A stretch of DNA of 64,000 bases from Berberis thunbergii (Eukaryota; Streptophyta; Magnoliopsida; Ranunculales; Berberidaceae), in the NCBI GenBank assembly GCA_003290165.1, contig QNQO01000531.1, positions 124,001-188,000 on the forward strand, given 5' to 3'. Positions 1 to 12,544 of this stretch are shown here, piece after piece; position 1 is the stretch's first letter, and every line of letters begins with the position of its first letter. The translations under genes and the position numbers were made by a program. The notes beneath the pieces were generated by a model. It ran no database searches and was not told the DNA's origin. It was given only the letters and a program-made list of their open reading frames with translations.

Positions 1-2372
1 TATTCCACAAAGAATCTGATACAGAAATTTCTGCAAATGGATGGGAAGATGATAACAACTAGAGATCAGAAAGTCATTTAACAATGTTGTATAGTAAATA
101 AGGGGAAATCATAACATGGAAATTATCACCATAAAAACCAAAAGTTTTATGAGAACAGATGATATTTTTTAAAGTGAAGCCCATGTCTCTGAATATGATA
201 GCCAACCACACAGCTTATTCACATCTGGAGATTATAAGGCCAATAAATTAAGAAGGGTTATAAAGCTTCAGTGGAGGGAAAGATCTCACGCACTTTTGCA
301 ATACTTCGATCTTTCGCAAACTCTGGACAAGAATCCATGTGCTTCTTCAAGTCGAGATCCAGATACTCAAAAACTAGATATAGTCGCTTCTCACTGTGCA
401 AAACATCCTGCAACCTGTTTTCCAGTACCTTGTTTAATAAATATTTAGGATTAAAGAAGTGTACATAAACAAGTAACATAACTCAAGAGAATAGAGTGGT
501 GGATTAATCAAAATACAAAGAGGTAATTCCAAAAGCTCCCTGGTACTTCAAATCTAAGAATCACCAAGCATAGTCATAACCAAATAGTTCGAAAGGCTAG
601 GAATTATTTTAAATAAATAAAACGATAGGACACAGAAATTCATGCCACAGCTTAAAATGATAAAAACATCAGCTTAAAATCTAATTGAAAATAGAAAATA
701 AGTTCCTTAGAGACATCAGTTTCATCAACCTTTTCTAGTCCATAAGAAAGCAGAAAAGTAGAAACAAGAAAATAAGTGTTTTAGGGAAAGCAGGCTGCTA
801 ATGTTTATGTAAATATATGCCATATTAGATAATGTTATACGTATTTGGAAAGCATCATATAGTTACAATTGTAAGTCTAGTGATTCTATTTCTATCTAGG
901 ATAGATAATTATTCAAATTCTAGGAATAAATGATCTTATTCTCAAGGACTAAATGATGAGATAATGAAGTAGGTCTCACAATATAGACCATAACATCTAA
1001 CAGGTAAACTTACTAGGAGATCATATGGTGAAAGGCGGTAAAAATGGAATAAAACTCACCTGATTGATGTGATCAGAAATTTTAACCTACCAAAGATCTA
1101 CTTGTGTACCAATGTGGAGTAATCCTATTTTGTGTTTATGAATAAAGGCCGTAGAACCCTTGGGATAAGGAAGTGCAAATAAATTCCTGTCTAAATTCTC
1201 ATTGTTACCTAATGATCACATTACTCAATTAGGTTTCTATGAAAGGGATGCTCCGCACCCTAATTTAAGCATGTCGATTATGCATAACACACGGAAATTT
1301 AAGTAAAGAGTCCAACTTAAGTGTTTCTTACATGCAGTAAAACTGAGTAGCTTCTTTTATGACTTCTTGTCCCTTAGACTTCATAAATAACACCAACATG
1401 GTATTATGGGATTGAAGTCTACAATGTGCTCGTCTTGGACAGGATTCAAGGACCATCATTGGGTCAAAGTGTGATATACTGTCTGATGAAGTTCAAACGC
1501 ACTTATCTTCCAAAAAAAAGAAGTTCAAACGCACTTCATGGGGTTGCTTCCTTAAATATTTTGGGATGTAGGCTTTGCCGATCCAGAGGCCCTTATCTTT
1601 CTTTTTCCTTTTTCGTTTTGACAATAATGATAGATCACTGGTAATGGTATTGATGTCTACAAGGTGATCCTTCTTAGAACAGGATTTAAGAACCATTAAT
1701 TGGTCAATGTATGCTACACTACCTGATGAGGTTTGAACACCCTTCCATTGAGTGTTACTTTGAATAGTTAGGGATGAGCAGTATGGGTTATACTGAATCT
1801 GATAATAATGATAACTCACTGTAAAAAGGAAACAGGAAATGATCAAAAGCAAATATATTTATTTACTAAGAAGACTAACCCCTTAGTCTTCAAAAAACTA
1901 GAGTCGCGCCAAATTATTTATTTAGCTAATACGTGGATAATCTCCTTCTTGCTCATCATCACGGTGAAGGTTGAAAGTTTAGCAGGAATTCAGTACATAT
2001 ATATGATGACAGTAATCATCTTTAAGTTATATAATAAAAAGAGAAAGCGGTTTCAAGGTATATTATAAAACTAAAAGGTATTTTCAAAATAACCTGACTA
2101 TGTTTCTATGTTGCATCTCCTTCAATAGAGATATCTCTCTAATTGCTGTGCTGGGAACCCCTTCATCTTCCTGCTCTAAGCGGATCTTTTTAAGAGCTAT
2201 GGTCTCATTAGTCAGACGATCACGAGCTTTATAGACCACACCATAAGTTCCTTCCCCAATCTTCTCAACTTTCTCATACTGCAAGATTTACATTACACAA
2301 GTTACAGGCCAGGAAAAAAAAAAAAAAAAGGTACAATAGAAAAGAAAAGGATGGATTCATTACCTGATCCAT
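1..2372 (-). CDS. CDKA: CDKA (cdc2-type, PSTAIRE) cyclin-dependent kinase, 5' half
   Basis: Cyclin-dependent Ser/Thr kinase of the A class, which with cyclins drives G1/S and G2/M in plants. Four coding exons can be read with consistent phase. 2364-2372 encodes Met-Asp-Gln and is followed by GTAATG. 2094-2278 encodes residues 4 to 64. 294-414 follows. 1-30 is the start of exon 4, cut by the window edge. The glycine loop GEGTYG with Thr14 and Tyr15, the ATP lysine (K33) and the PSTAIRE helix (residues 45-51, with E51) are all present. An intron straight after Met-Asp-Gln is, from memory, also found in other plant CDKA genes. No stop or frameshift is seen. Two places look divergent: KDRSIAKK where plant CDKAs usually read like KDPRLIKT, and ILCGI for ILRGI. 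The catalytic HRD and DFG region lies outside the window, so function cannot be judged. The 1.68-kb third intron holds nothing I recognise. Confidence 0.93.
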
Positions 2373-4313
2373 CTAAACGAGATGAAACAGCTCAACAAAG
2401 AAAAATCTGGACCAAGACAAGAACAAGGACAAAAGAAATATGTCAAGGATTAACAAGAAATTAGAACTATTGATTTTAGACCGACAAAAAAATAATCTGC
2501 TCAAAAAACAAAGATCAGGAAACTCAAATATGAAACATGTATAAGATAACGAATATCCAACATTTGGCAACTAGCCAACTATAAAATCATGAGCCAACGA
2601 ACCGACATCAAGTAAATAGTAGGAAGACGAGAAAACTCTAGCTTCAAGGAAGAGAAGACTTAACGAGGTACTTGATTTAAATCTTAAATTCCATCTATAC
2701 TATTAATAATAACACACAAACAATAATAAGAAATAATAATGATGATTAAACAGAAATGGAGAGAAATAAACATTTAAAACGTAAAACAGAGAAATAAAAT
2801 AAAAAAATATGAAAATGCATAGATGAAAAATTGCTAGTTTTATTAGGCGACAACTCTATCAGAGTGAAGTACTAGTCCTAATATCATCATGTCTTCATAG
2901 GACAGGAAGAAGTGATATGGAAGGCTGGCAAGGAATATAAATATCTTCATCTTAGACAGTAGTACGAGCTCCACTTTATGCTATGCTATTTAGAGTTTTA
3001 GACTGCTAAGTGCTAAAGTGGGTCGTCAATGTGGACTACCCAAACACTCACTGCTAAGTGCTAAATCTTCTTGTTTGGCAGCCATCAAATTCAATATGAA
3101 GATTTTTTTTGTAGACAATTGTTTAATAACCAATTAAAAACCTCTATGAAGTAAGTCATTTAAGAGGGATGACATGACATACAAAGTTTCGCATGGGGAA
3201 TTGAGATGATAGATGAAGTGATGAACATGAATTGGAGTAGCATTAGATGATAATGGAAGTAGTCCTGATTCTAAGCTCACCATTTTCATTACATGAAAGG
3301 TAGGGAAGAGACTGAAACATATTATCAGTCCTAACAATTCATTTATGTGATTCAGGGCTTGAGGCATTCAATGGTATTGCCTCATTCTACCAGAAAAGAA
3401 AGTTCCCTTTAATGCCTTGGGAAGCTCAAGCCACCATGTGCAAGTTCCATACTATGTCGATAAAAGACCATGGAAACAGAAACTGCAGACCATTGATAGC
3501 TTCCTGTTCTGCATGGTACACTAATAAGCATGTAAGAGGTTGGACCTGGAATCAAAACTGAACTTATGTTTGCGTACATATCGAAACATGACTCCAAATT
3601 ATCCAATTTCAAAACATCTTACACCGTCCACGTTAAAAATAAATCAAAAGGTGAAATTGACAAATAGAACAGCCTTCTCCTTCTTGTTCAAGTAGAAGCC
3701 AGATTCTCAATTGTGTCTACACAACTTCTACTCAACTTGAGCAGAAACAAATAATTCAATAATCTTAAGTACAATTTCACACACATTAATCCTTCGTTTA
3801 GTACAAATTGTACAATTTATCAACTAAACCCTAATCATCTAAAACCTAAACTCTATCAACAATCAGCCACGCTAACTGTTCAAATATTCAATCGTTCATA
3901 CTAAAATGAGCCGTTAATCAACAAACTCTGAAAGAAGCTCTATCAATCCACACAAAACTACACCTCAAAACCCTAAAAACACTTCCATAACTCATTCATC
4001 ACGAAATCGAAACGAAAATCGAATCAGAAACTTCAAAACTAACAATGCAGTTCTACAACCAAAGAACCCTCCATCAAACACAACAAACGCAACAAAACGA
4101 ACCAAGAAATCGAAGTTTCAAACACTGATCATCCAAGAACGCATACAGAGACTTAAAAATCCAGATCTAGCAACGAATGCCTCGTAATCGATCAAGCGAA
4201 GAACATCGCAACAGCGCGAATTCATTCTGACATGTAACCATAGTACTTGAATAACAGAAACAAGTGCATGAAATCATCAAAACGCGATTGAACAACGAAA
4301 CCGATTGACGAAC
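2373..4313 (-). other. CDKA: probable 5'-UTR intron of CDKA
   Basis: About 1.9 kb of AT-rich sequence between the leader-exon donor and a TTTAG acceptor immediately before the ATG at 2372. No coding similarity or transposon ends were found. Boundaries are inferred from splice signals only. Confidence 0.5.
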
Positions 4314-4492
4314 CTGGATGAGTGATCGCACACTCTCTCTCGCTGCGTGTCTCGCGCGCTTTGGAGTGAAGAACGACTCGTGTTTGTGTTCGTCTCCCCG
4401 AACAGCGAAGCCGCAGCGAAGTGTCTGAGACGAAAGGGAAGAACGAGTGACTAAGCATATTCAGTGGTTTTCTACATTGGGTAAATATATAG
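4314..4492 (-). promoter_or_regulatory. CDKA core promoter and 5'-UTR exon
   Basis: On the minus strand a TATATATT box (4484-4491) lies about 30 bases upstream of a GC-richer segment ending in CAG|GTTCGT at 4314/4313, a good splice donor. This fits a non-coding first exon of about 140 bases joined to the Met-Asp-Gln exon near 2373. A leader intron is, from memory, also present in Arabidopsis CDKA;1. The open frame through this exon has no family resemblance and is read as untranslated. The exact start site is inferred. Confidence 0.6.
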
Positions 4493-4818
4493 ATTTTTCA
4501 GTTAACGCACAAAACGTGCTCCACGACTTTGGTCATCTGACTTGAAATCTTTGTAGACCAAGTTGAGTCGTTAGGCGTTCCATCCCTACCGTTGGATTCG
4601 TTTACAACTCTTTGACACGTAAATCCAACCGTAGAATGCATTATTCCATTATTGTATTATATTCAATTTTTTCATCTTTTTTTTGGTTTATTAAGACTCA
4701 CCGTCAATGACGGAGCCAGGATTTTTGTTGAGGGGGGCGAAGTGATGTCATAATTAATTAAATATAATATAAAAATTAATTACTTTAACATGAAATTTTT
4801 TTTAAATCCGAAATTCTT

Positions 4819-4969
4819 CCTGGCTTGGAAAAATCGGCGAGGTTGCTGCCTGGGGTTAACAACCTTTTTGGAAAATGTGTTTAAAGAGGGGGGCAAAAAA
4901 TTTTTAACACAGGAAAAGGTTGTTAAAGAGGGGGGCCCCAGGCAGCAAACCAATCAGGGGGACCCAGGC
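4819..4969. repeat. hairpin-type inverted repeat (MITE-like)
   Basis: About 150 bases whose halves are imperfect inverted copies: GGTTGCTGCCTGGGG followed by a loop of G and A runs, then CCCCAGGCAGCAAACC, with CCTGG/CCAGG at the outer edges. A related hairpin follows at 5371. It lies inside the hAT-like element, so it is probably a later insertion. Confidence 0.55.
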
Positions 4970-5370
4970 CATGTAGAATTACTACTATATTCATTGATTA
5001 CTACTATAGCAAAAAGGGGAGTACAACAAAGACAGTCATTGAAGATGATTATTACTTATAGAAACACAACAGAAGAGAAAGGTTTGAATCGTTGATTACT
5101 ACTACATGAAGAAAAGGAGGAAGAGATTGAGTTGCTTACAAATTTTTTTGTGGAGATGATCAACACAGTGATTAATGAAGGCACCTGGTACCTAGAAGAA
5201 GAATAATAAGGTGGTTTGGATCCTACTGAATCTTGTGAAGATGAGCTCAAATAACTCAATAGTTATAGATCTTTGAAGATGATGAAATATAGGGGTTTCC
5301 CTCATCTTATCCAATCGATGGAGTGTGAAGAAGAAACTGTGGATTTTGGTTTCTTTGAGGAGCAATTCTA

Positions 5371-5507
5371 GCTGGCTTGGGAAACCAGCCTGGTCCCTGC
5401 CTGGGGGGCGAAAATACATTTTTGCCCCCCTCTTTAAAACACATTTTTGGAGTATGTGCTTAAAGAGGGGGGGCAGGCAGGGAAACCACGCTAGTTTCCC
5501 AGGTCCG
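5371..5507. repeat. second hairpin-type inverted repeat of the same kind
   Basis: GGCTTGGGAAACCAGCCTGG and a following CCCTGCCTGGGGGG are mirrored by GGGGGGCAGGCAGGG and CTAGTTTCCCAGGTCC. The arms are about 45 bases around an A/T-rich loop with C and G runs. Flanks read TTCTAG and CTAGAA. Related in arm sequence to the hairpin at 4819. Confidence 0.55.
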
Positions 5508-5838
5508 CTAGAATTTCTGTTCTTTGAGAGATTTGAAGGATTTAACCTCTATCTCTAACTCTTGAATTTGATATAAAGAAGAGCAAATTAAAAACTAATT
5601 GGGAGACAAATAAATTATTAGAAAAAAAAATCTCAAAAGTAAGTGGGGGCAAACTTGCCCCACCTGAATCCGTGCCTGTCCACAAACCTGCATACATAAA
5701 TTAATCAAACCAACCATATCATGCAGGCCAAAACAAAAATTGTGACATCAACCAAACTGAAACACTAACATTACTAGTTAAAGCGATTCAATATATATCA
5801 TCGTTACTACTACTATCGAAACCAAATCGAACGGATGC

Positions 5839-5985
5839 TCACTGCGCCACCTCGATGGGTGCCATCTCAACAGCGGGCCCAGTGGCAGCCTCTTTACGGT
5901 CAAAGACCTTCGCAATCTTCTCAATGGGTATCAAAGGCAGATAAGCTGAGTCCCCATAGCCACTTTTAGGGATTTGGGGTATACA
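5839..5985 (-). pseudogene. unidentified 3'-terminal coding exon, possibly captured
   Basis: An open frame of about 45 codons ends in TGA at 5839-5841. It contains SGYGDSAYLPLIPIEK, then IAKVFDRKEAATG, and ends MAPIEVAQ. It is GC-richer than its surroundings and looks like a genuine protein C-terminus rather than chance. It lies between two right-end copies of the hAT-like family, so capture by the element is plausible but not shown. I do not recognise the protein. Confidence 0.4.
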
Positions 5986-6245
5986 TAAAAAAAAAAAAAA
6001 AAAAAAAAAATTCTCAAAAAGTCAGTGGGGGCAAGTGCCCCCACTCGCCCCTACGTGGCTCCGTGCCACCGTGTATTTCATTGGTGACATTTTTTCTCCT
6101 AGGAATGTCGAACATGGTCGCATGTAATTTTACATGTTAAGCTAAGTTTGAAATAGGAGTCCAGTGCATGTATAGTGGTGCATGATGAGAAGTACCTACT
6201 TCTACTATCTGCTACTATATGATGAAAGAGTCAGTCTAACTATCC

Positions 6246-6364
6246 AGGGAATGGGCGAGGGAAGACCCTCCATTCTCTCGTGATGTGTGCAGAGGAGGGA
6301 AGGCATGCATTGCAAGGGAAATGGAGGGCCCTCCCTCCCTCACTGGTTTCCTCGCCCATTCCTT
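6246..6364. repeat. short inverted-repeat element (MITE-like)
   Basis: GGAATGGGCGAGG at 6248 is mirrored by CCTCGCCCATTCC ending at 6362. The inner arms GACCCTCCATT and AATGGAGGGCC also pair. About 119 bases in total. No convincing target duplication was found, so the family is unknown. Confidence 0.5.
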
Positions 6365-8090
6365 CGACGGTTAGAATTTTCCATTATGAAAATTCACTCC
6401 CGCAACAGTAAAATGCAGGTGTCCTTGCCAATTTTCGAAATGTCAAAACTGCCCGTGTCTAATAACCCAACGTGCCCTCTCCCCCTCTCTTATCGCAGTC
6501 TGTCCTCCCTCACAACTTCAAAACCATCCAGCCCCTCTCTTCCTCCAATCTCACTAGATCTCCTAACACCCTTGTTCATTTCCCTTCAACCCTAACACTT
6601 CATTTTTGGGTTCCTCTCACAAGCTCTTCTCAAGCTTTGCGACAGTAGCATGCATGCATCCTCACAAGGGATCTTCTTCCTCACAGTAGTGTTTTAAGTT
6701 GTACAACCACGTATAATTAGTTGATACATTTGTCGATAACTACACAATCGATTCAATTTTAAACTCACTGCCATGTACATTTGGGGAAAGTATTTCTCCA
6801 ATTGATTCAGTTTAGACTCATTGGTGGGGTTTTAGATTTGATTTTGACATGGACTTTGGAAGAATAGAAAAAGTAGAATGTAATAGTATTGGTTTAGTTT
6901 ACTCTAATTATGGGATTCATAGAAGATACTGAACTTGGGTCTGGGGGTTTCAAATAGAGAAAAGAAACAGAGAGTGTGGGTTTGGGGGTGGGGGTGGGGG
7001 TGGGGGTGGTGGATCTGCCTCAAGATTTGCACTACTCAATACAAATGGGTAATTTATGAGGTAACTGATAAACATGAGTTAAATAATTGAAAGTCAGTTT
7101 CTTAAGGCGATAAAGTGTTTACAAATTTTTCGAAGAAAACGGCTTGGGTTTTGCTTAAATGGGTTGAACTAGATACAAATTGAGTTTGTTTGGAATTTTC
7201 TCCATTGATTTGATCAATATATCATCGTGCTTTCAAGTCCTTTATACGATTAAATTTTTTTACAGAGATACATTGTAAAAAGTAATTGATAAATCACCAA
7301 AGCCTCTACTTTTATTATCCATGTTTAAATACGTGAATTTTATATAATTGTACATTGTATGTGGGTTTACAATCTTGGTGACCAATCATTAAAATTAAAA
7401 TTAAATATCAGAAATTAAAAAAATATATTTTTTAGCTAGAGACGACAAAGGATTTTGTTGGAGAGTGTCGAAGGCACAACTCAACATCAACTTTATAATG
7501 AAAATTTACTACTGTAATAGTGACTGACGTGTCATGCTCGACTTTTGCTTCCAGGAATGCTCTTCAAACTCTCTTCTATTTACGTGCTTTTGATATTGGC
7601 ACATAATTTGGTATCAAAGGTGTAAATTTAATATAGCAAACATACTATGAAATTTTCCATTTTTTTTACACACCCACATCGTTCATGAGTCATGTCATCA
7701 AGAGCAACAACATTTTATATAGGGAGTGATTTCCTAAATTAACCTTACCCTAATACTTTCCATTTTTTTATCCTCTTCTAATTTTCATCTCTCGTTTTCC
7801 CCCTTTATCCAACAAAGTAATTGATGCATGTGAATATACATTTCTCTATCAAATTAGAATACCTCTAGCCAAATTCACTAGCATTTTCATTTGCATTAGA
7901 AAATCAGGATTTTGCAACTAGGTTTTACAACCAAAGTGAAATAGCGTGATCTTGAAAGAATGATGAAATTTCCAAATGTTTATGTGTATTTTGAGGTTGT
8001 GAAAAATCCGGTGATGATACCACATCAACTTGGTTGCAGAATCTGGTTCCCTAATCTCACTCTTGAATTCTTAAAAAATTGAAACACTGA
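6365..8090. other. intergenic, no gene recognised
   Basis: AT-rich DNA. A pyrimidine-rich stretch at 6470-6620 resembles a plant leader but leads to no recognisable coding exon. A G-rich tandem repeat of unit GGGGGT lies at 6984-7010. Nothing else could be supported. Confidence 0.4.
6984..7010 (+). repeat. (GGGGGT)n microsatellite
   Basis: Four to five tandem copies of a GGGGGT unit. The G-runs could form a G-quadruplex on this strand, which is an inference from composition only. Confidence 0.8.
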
Positions 8091-8096
8091 ATAAAC

Positions 8097-8124
8097 GCGC
8101 ACGTAAAGCGCATCGACACCCTAG
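8097..8124 (+). mobile_element. candidate Helitron 3' terminus
   Basis: GCGC-ACGTAAA-GCGC forms a short potential hairpin, followed about ten bases later by CTAG and then T, the layout of a Helitron 3' end. Two more ends with the same frame (GCACGTAGAGC, CTAG, T) occur at 58166 and 58608. The 5' TC end was not located. Confidence 0.45.
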
Positions 8125-9696
8125 TGCTTTTAACAAAAATATTTGACATTCAAGCTCTTATTGATTTTTTTATTAAAACATATATATCGAGCAAAATTTT
8201 TAACAATTTAATGAGGACATGTCAAAACCTCATCGCATTAACGATATTCTCTATTATATTATTTTTTAAAATTTTACAAATCGTCATTAAGCTATGTTAG
8301 CATTGAAGAATATGATGACTAGAATATCATATTCAAACACAATGAAAAGATAAAACAAAATAATTAATGATGTACCTATTGAGAGAAATGCCTGGATACA
8401 TACACAATTTTTTTTTTTATGTATGGTACTGGTACATTTTTAAAAATAAATCATCCAATACCCTCCAACTTACCACTTCATATATATAAAGTTACCATGG
8501 CGATGGCGTGATAAAAGTTATCACTTGCTTAGTTACTCTCTTGACATTTAAAAGTCACCACTCACTTAATTTACAAACCAAATTCACAAAAAAATTTAAG
8601 GCTTCAAACCTGAAGTTACTCAGTTGCATAGAAGAAATTTCAAAAATATTAAAATATATAAAACTTTTGAAGAAATTAAATGATTTCATAGATATCGAGT
8701 AGGCCATGCCATATTGATTACCCTGACCATAAATTTGGTACATTCAACATCCATTACGTGCATCTACGTAGATTACATGTGAATCTGATTACTCAAACCA
8801 TTGATAAAAATAAAAAATAAAAAAAGTGTTTCTAGGTATTAATAGCGGGATACTTTGTATTGTTTCGTACAATAGTTGAATATATCATGATAGATTTAGA
8901 TATCTGATATTTTCACGTAAAATTAATAGGAATGCTTTGGTACATGTAGTAGCCTTAATGCATCGTGCATTAAGTACAACATCTACAAAGTAACATTTCT
9001 TTTTCAATTACAAATCGGTTTAATTGCACAACATATACGTACCAACATGAAGTTATGAGCTATGACTTTAATTACTCTATGATTCACCTATCAATAATAT
9101 ACCTCTAACTCTAATATTCAACATTCATAGCCAAAACATCAAATCTCTTCGGCAAATTGTTCAACACACACATATACACCTTCCTTCAATTTTCAATACC
9201 TTTCTTTTGGAATTGCCTCAAGTATCTCTTTAAATCTAGGGATATCAGAGACCAGGACCAGCACCGAAAATGCTTCCTACCTTAGGACATCATAAACAAC
9301 AACACATAGTTCTTGGATATGGTCACAGAGTGTCATCAAACAAAATTGACGGGATTGAAAGGAGATCATCATGCATGTTATCTCTTTTTAGGTTGATTTT
9401 TAGGAGGGTGACATCTTTTTTATGGGTTTAATCCTTCAATATGGTTACGTTGCATAGGATATGGATTGAGTTGTGGTAGAGCTTCGCCTCAGCCAAGAAC
9501 GGATAATAAAAAAATCGAAGTATAAATCTAGTCCATGCTCAAAACAAACTCGTGCGTAAAGAAGTATAGTTACGAAATACCAAATCATGGCAATGGAGCA
9601 TGAAATGATAAGCGCTTTGAGTGTGATTCCAATAAGGATACTTAAAAGACGCAATTCTCACATAATCCCAAACAACCCTCAATAACAGACTCTTAT
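8125..9696. other. intergenic, no gene recognised
   Basis: AT-rich, with no coding similarity. A stretch near 8390-8600 resembles the start of the repeat at 12420-12600 (GTATGGTAC, ACCACTCACTTAATT, CCAAATTCACAAAA), so it may be another copy of that dispersed repeat. Confidence 0.4.
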
Positions 9697-10204
9697 CATT
9701 ACACCAAAAATACCCATCAGCAACGGTTTTGAACCGTAGGGGTAACCCATTGTCACGGCTTAGAGACGTGGGCTGTAGAGGCGTCGCTAAATCCCCAGTA
9801 ACAGCTAAAAACAGTGGCAAAACATATTAGCAACAGTTTTATGCTCGAGGACAGTTGATGATTTAGCCACGGTTATAAACATATTGACCACGGTTTTTGT
9901 TTTGTTCTGTCTCAGATATTTTGTTAATTGTACCAGATTTTGAGTCCTCCAATTCTATGACCTGCATAGAAGGTTCAACTTGATCTCTTGTGTCATCATC
10001 CTACGAATTAACCCGATCACATGTTACTAAACTAACAAAGTATAGAACCATCAAAAACATAGAAAACAAATAAACTCACATCAGTAGGTTTATAACTTGT
10101 AATCGAGCACTGTGATGTTGATATTGAGCATTCTGACGTTGATGCAACCTCCACAATGTCATTTTGCATCTTTGATAAGTCAATGATTATATCAGTTGTT
10201 GATT

Positions 10205-10366
<162 letters not shown>

Positions 10367-10524
10367 CTACATTGATTCTTTATTTAGGGGAAGCTAGACC
10401 AATATCTCTGAGACAAAATCCATGATCACCATGCGTCAAGTAAAAGCAATGCCAGTATCTGGAAAGCCACTTACACACACCTATTTCAGCACTTTCACTC
10501 CCAGAAAACAGGTACCATCCATAA

Positions 10525-11551
<1,027 letters not shown>

Positions 11552-11720
11552 TGTGGCTAATCTTCTCTTCTCCTCTACAGTACTGGATTGAAATCACTTG
11601 CAATCTTCCATTAACTCTCTCTGAAGCTCTCTCAAGCTCCTCGATCTCTCCTCTGCGCCAAACCAGAGGTCGCAAACTCTAAACTGCGCAAATCTCTTTT
11701 TTTCGCAAACCCTAAAAGAG
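11552..11720 (-). promoter_or_regulatory. captured RPL24 leader and promoter with telo-box
   Basis: Upstream of the L24 ATG lie a pyrimidine-rich leader and the telo-box AAACCCTAAA (11707-11716), a known element of plant ribosomal-protein promoters, followed by a GA repeat. This suggests that the element copied the promoter-proximal region along with the exons, so the chimeric contents might be transcribed. Expression cannot be judged from sequence. Confidence 0.5.
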
Positions 11721-12111
11721 AGAGAGAGAGAGGTCGAAAACTGACATATTCAAACCTCTTTCGCAATGACCTAAATCAGCGTCAAATTCGTTTTTCCCCA
11801 ATTTTTTTCGCCAAAGCGCGAAACCCGTTTTCGCCGGAGCGCGAAACTCCACTCTCCAAATCACTCGCCAGAGCACGGCATGTGCAAAACTATTTTGTTT
11901 AGCAACAGCTTTTGGCCATTGCTAATTATAGCCACGGTTTTTTGCCATGGCTAATGCACCCATGGTTTAGAGCCGTGGCCAATTATTTTTATAGCCACGG
12001 TTTTAGGCCGTTGGCCACGCTATCCACGGTTTTTGATCGTGGCAAATAAACCAACGGTTTAGAGCCGTAACCATATCAGTGTAGCTAAACAGGCCTTTTG
12101 GTGTAGTGTAT

Positions 12112-12544
12112 CATGTAAAATGTACTTAACTATGGTAAGTGTTGAAAGGCAATAAGTAAATATGCACACGTTGCACATCTCTTGTCCAAAACTTTGTATC
12201 TTGCATTTCCATCATATCTATAAATCTACCCTCCTATGTATAAATACCCTTGCCTGGTCTGGTATGAAGTATGAGTTGCTTGCATTCTTTGTATGCATAT
12301 TCTTTAAATCCATTATCTATTTCTAAATAACTCTTGCAATGCTCATAAAGAGTTTATTTATACCATGAAATTTCCCATATTGCCATGTCATTATCAGTGT
12401 ATGGATTAGTAATTAGAGAAATACTTTAGCATGTACTCCAACTAATTTGGATGTATGGTACATCCACAAAAAGTTACCACTCAATATACGTGAATTTAAT
12501 ACTTGATTATCATTGGATAAAATTTACCACTCACTTAATTACTA
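12112..12544. other. intergenic, no gene recognised
   Basis: AT-rich DNA following the CACTA element. No coding similarity or terminal repeats could be supported. Confidence 0.4.

Larger units (their letters stand above)
4705..6066. mobile_element. hAT-like non-autonomous element or composite
   Basis: The left end reads CAATGACGGAGCCAGG at 4705. The right end reads CTACGTGGCTCCGTG near 6051-6065, so the inner CGGAGCC/GGCTCCG is inverted. The flanks share CACCGT (4699-4704 and 6067-6072), 6 of 8 bases of a possible 8-bp target duplication. A second, internal right end sits at 5645-5685, so the segment may be two copies fused or nested. The same family occurs at 54235-56315, where the 8-bp duplication is clearer, and at 63577. 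No transposase is seen. Assignment to hAT rests on duplication length. Confidence 0.55.

Noticed and set aside
4222..4458. A 78-codon GC-richer frame upstream of CDKA
   Set aside because: It overlaps the proposed 5'-UTR exon and TATA-defined start and has no resemblance to a protein family.
4705..5685. A simple single element ending at 5685
   Set aside because: The bases after 5685 do not repeat the left flank, whereas the end near 6066 does in 6 of 8 bases; I therefore describe a composite.
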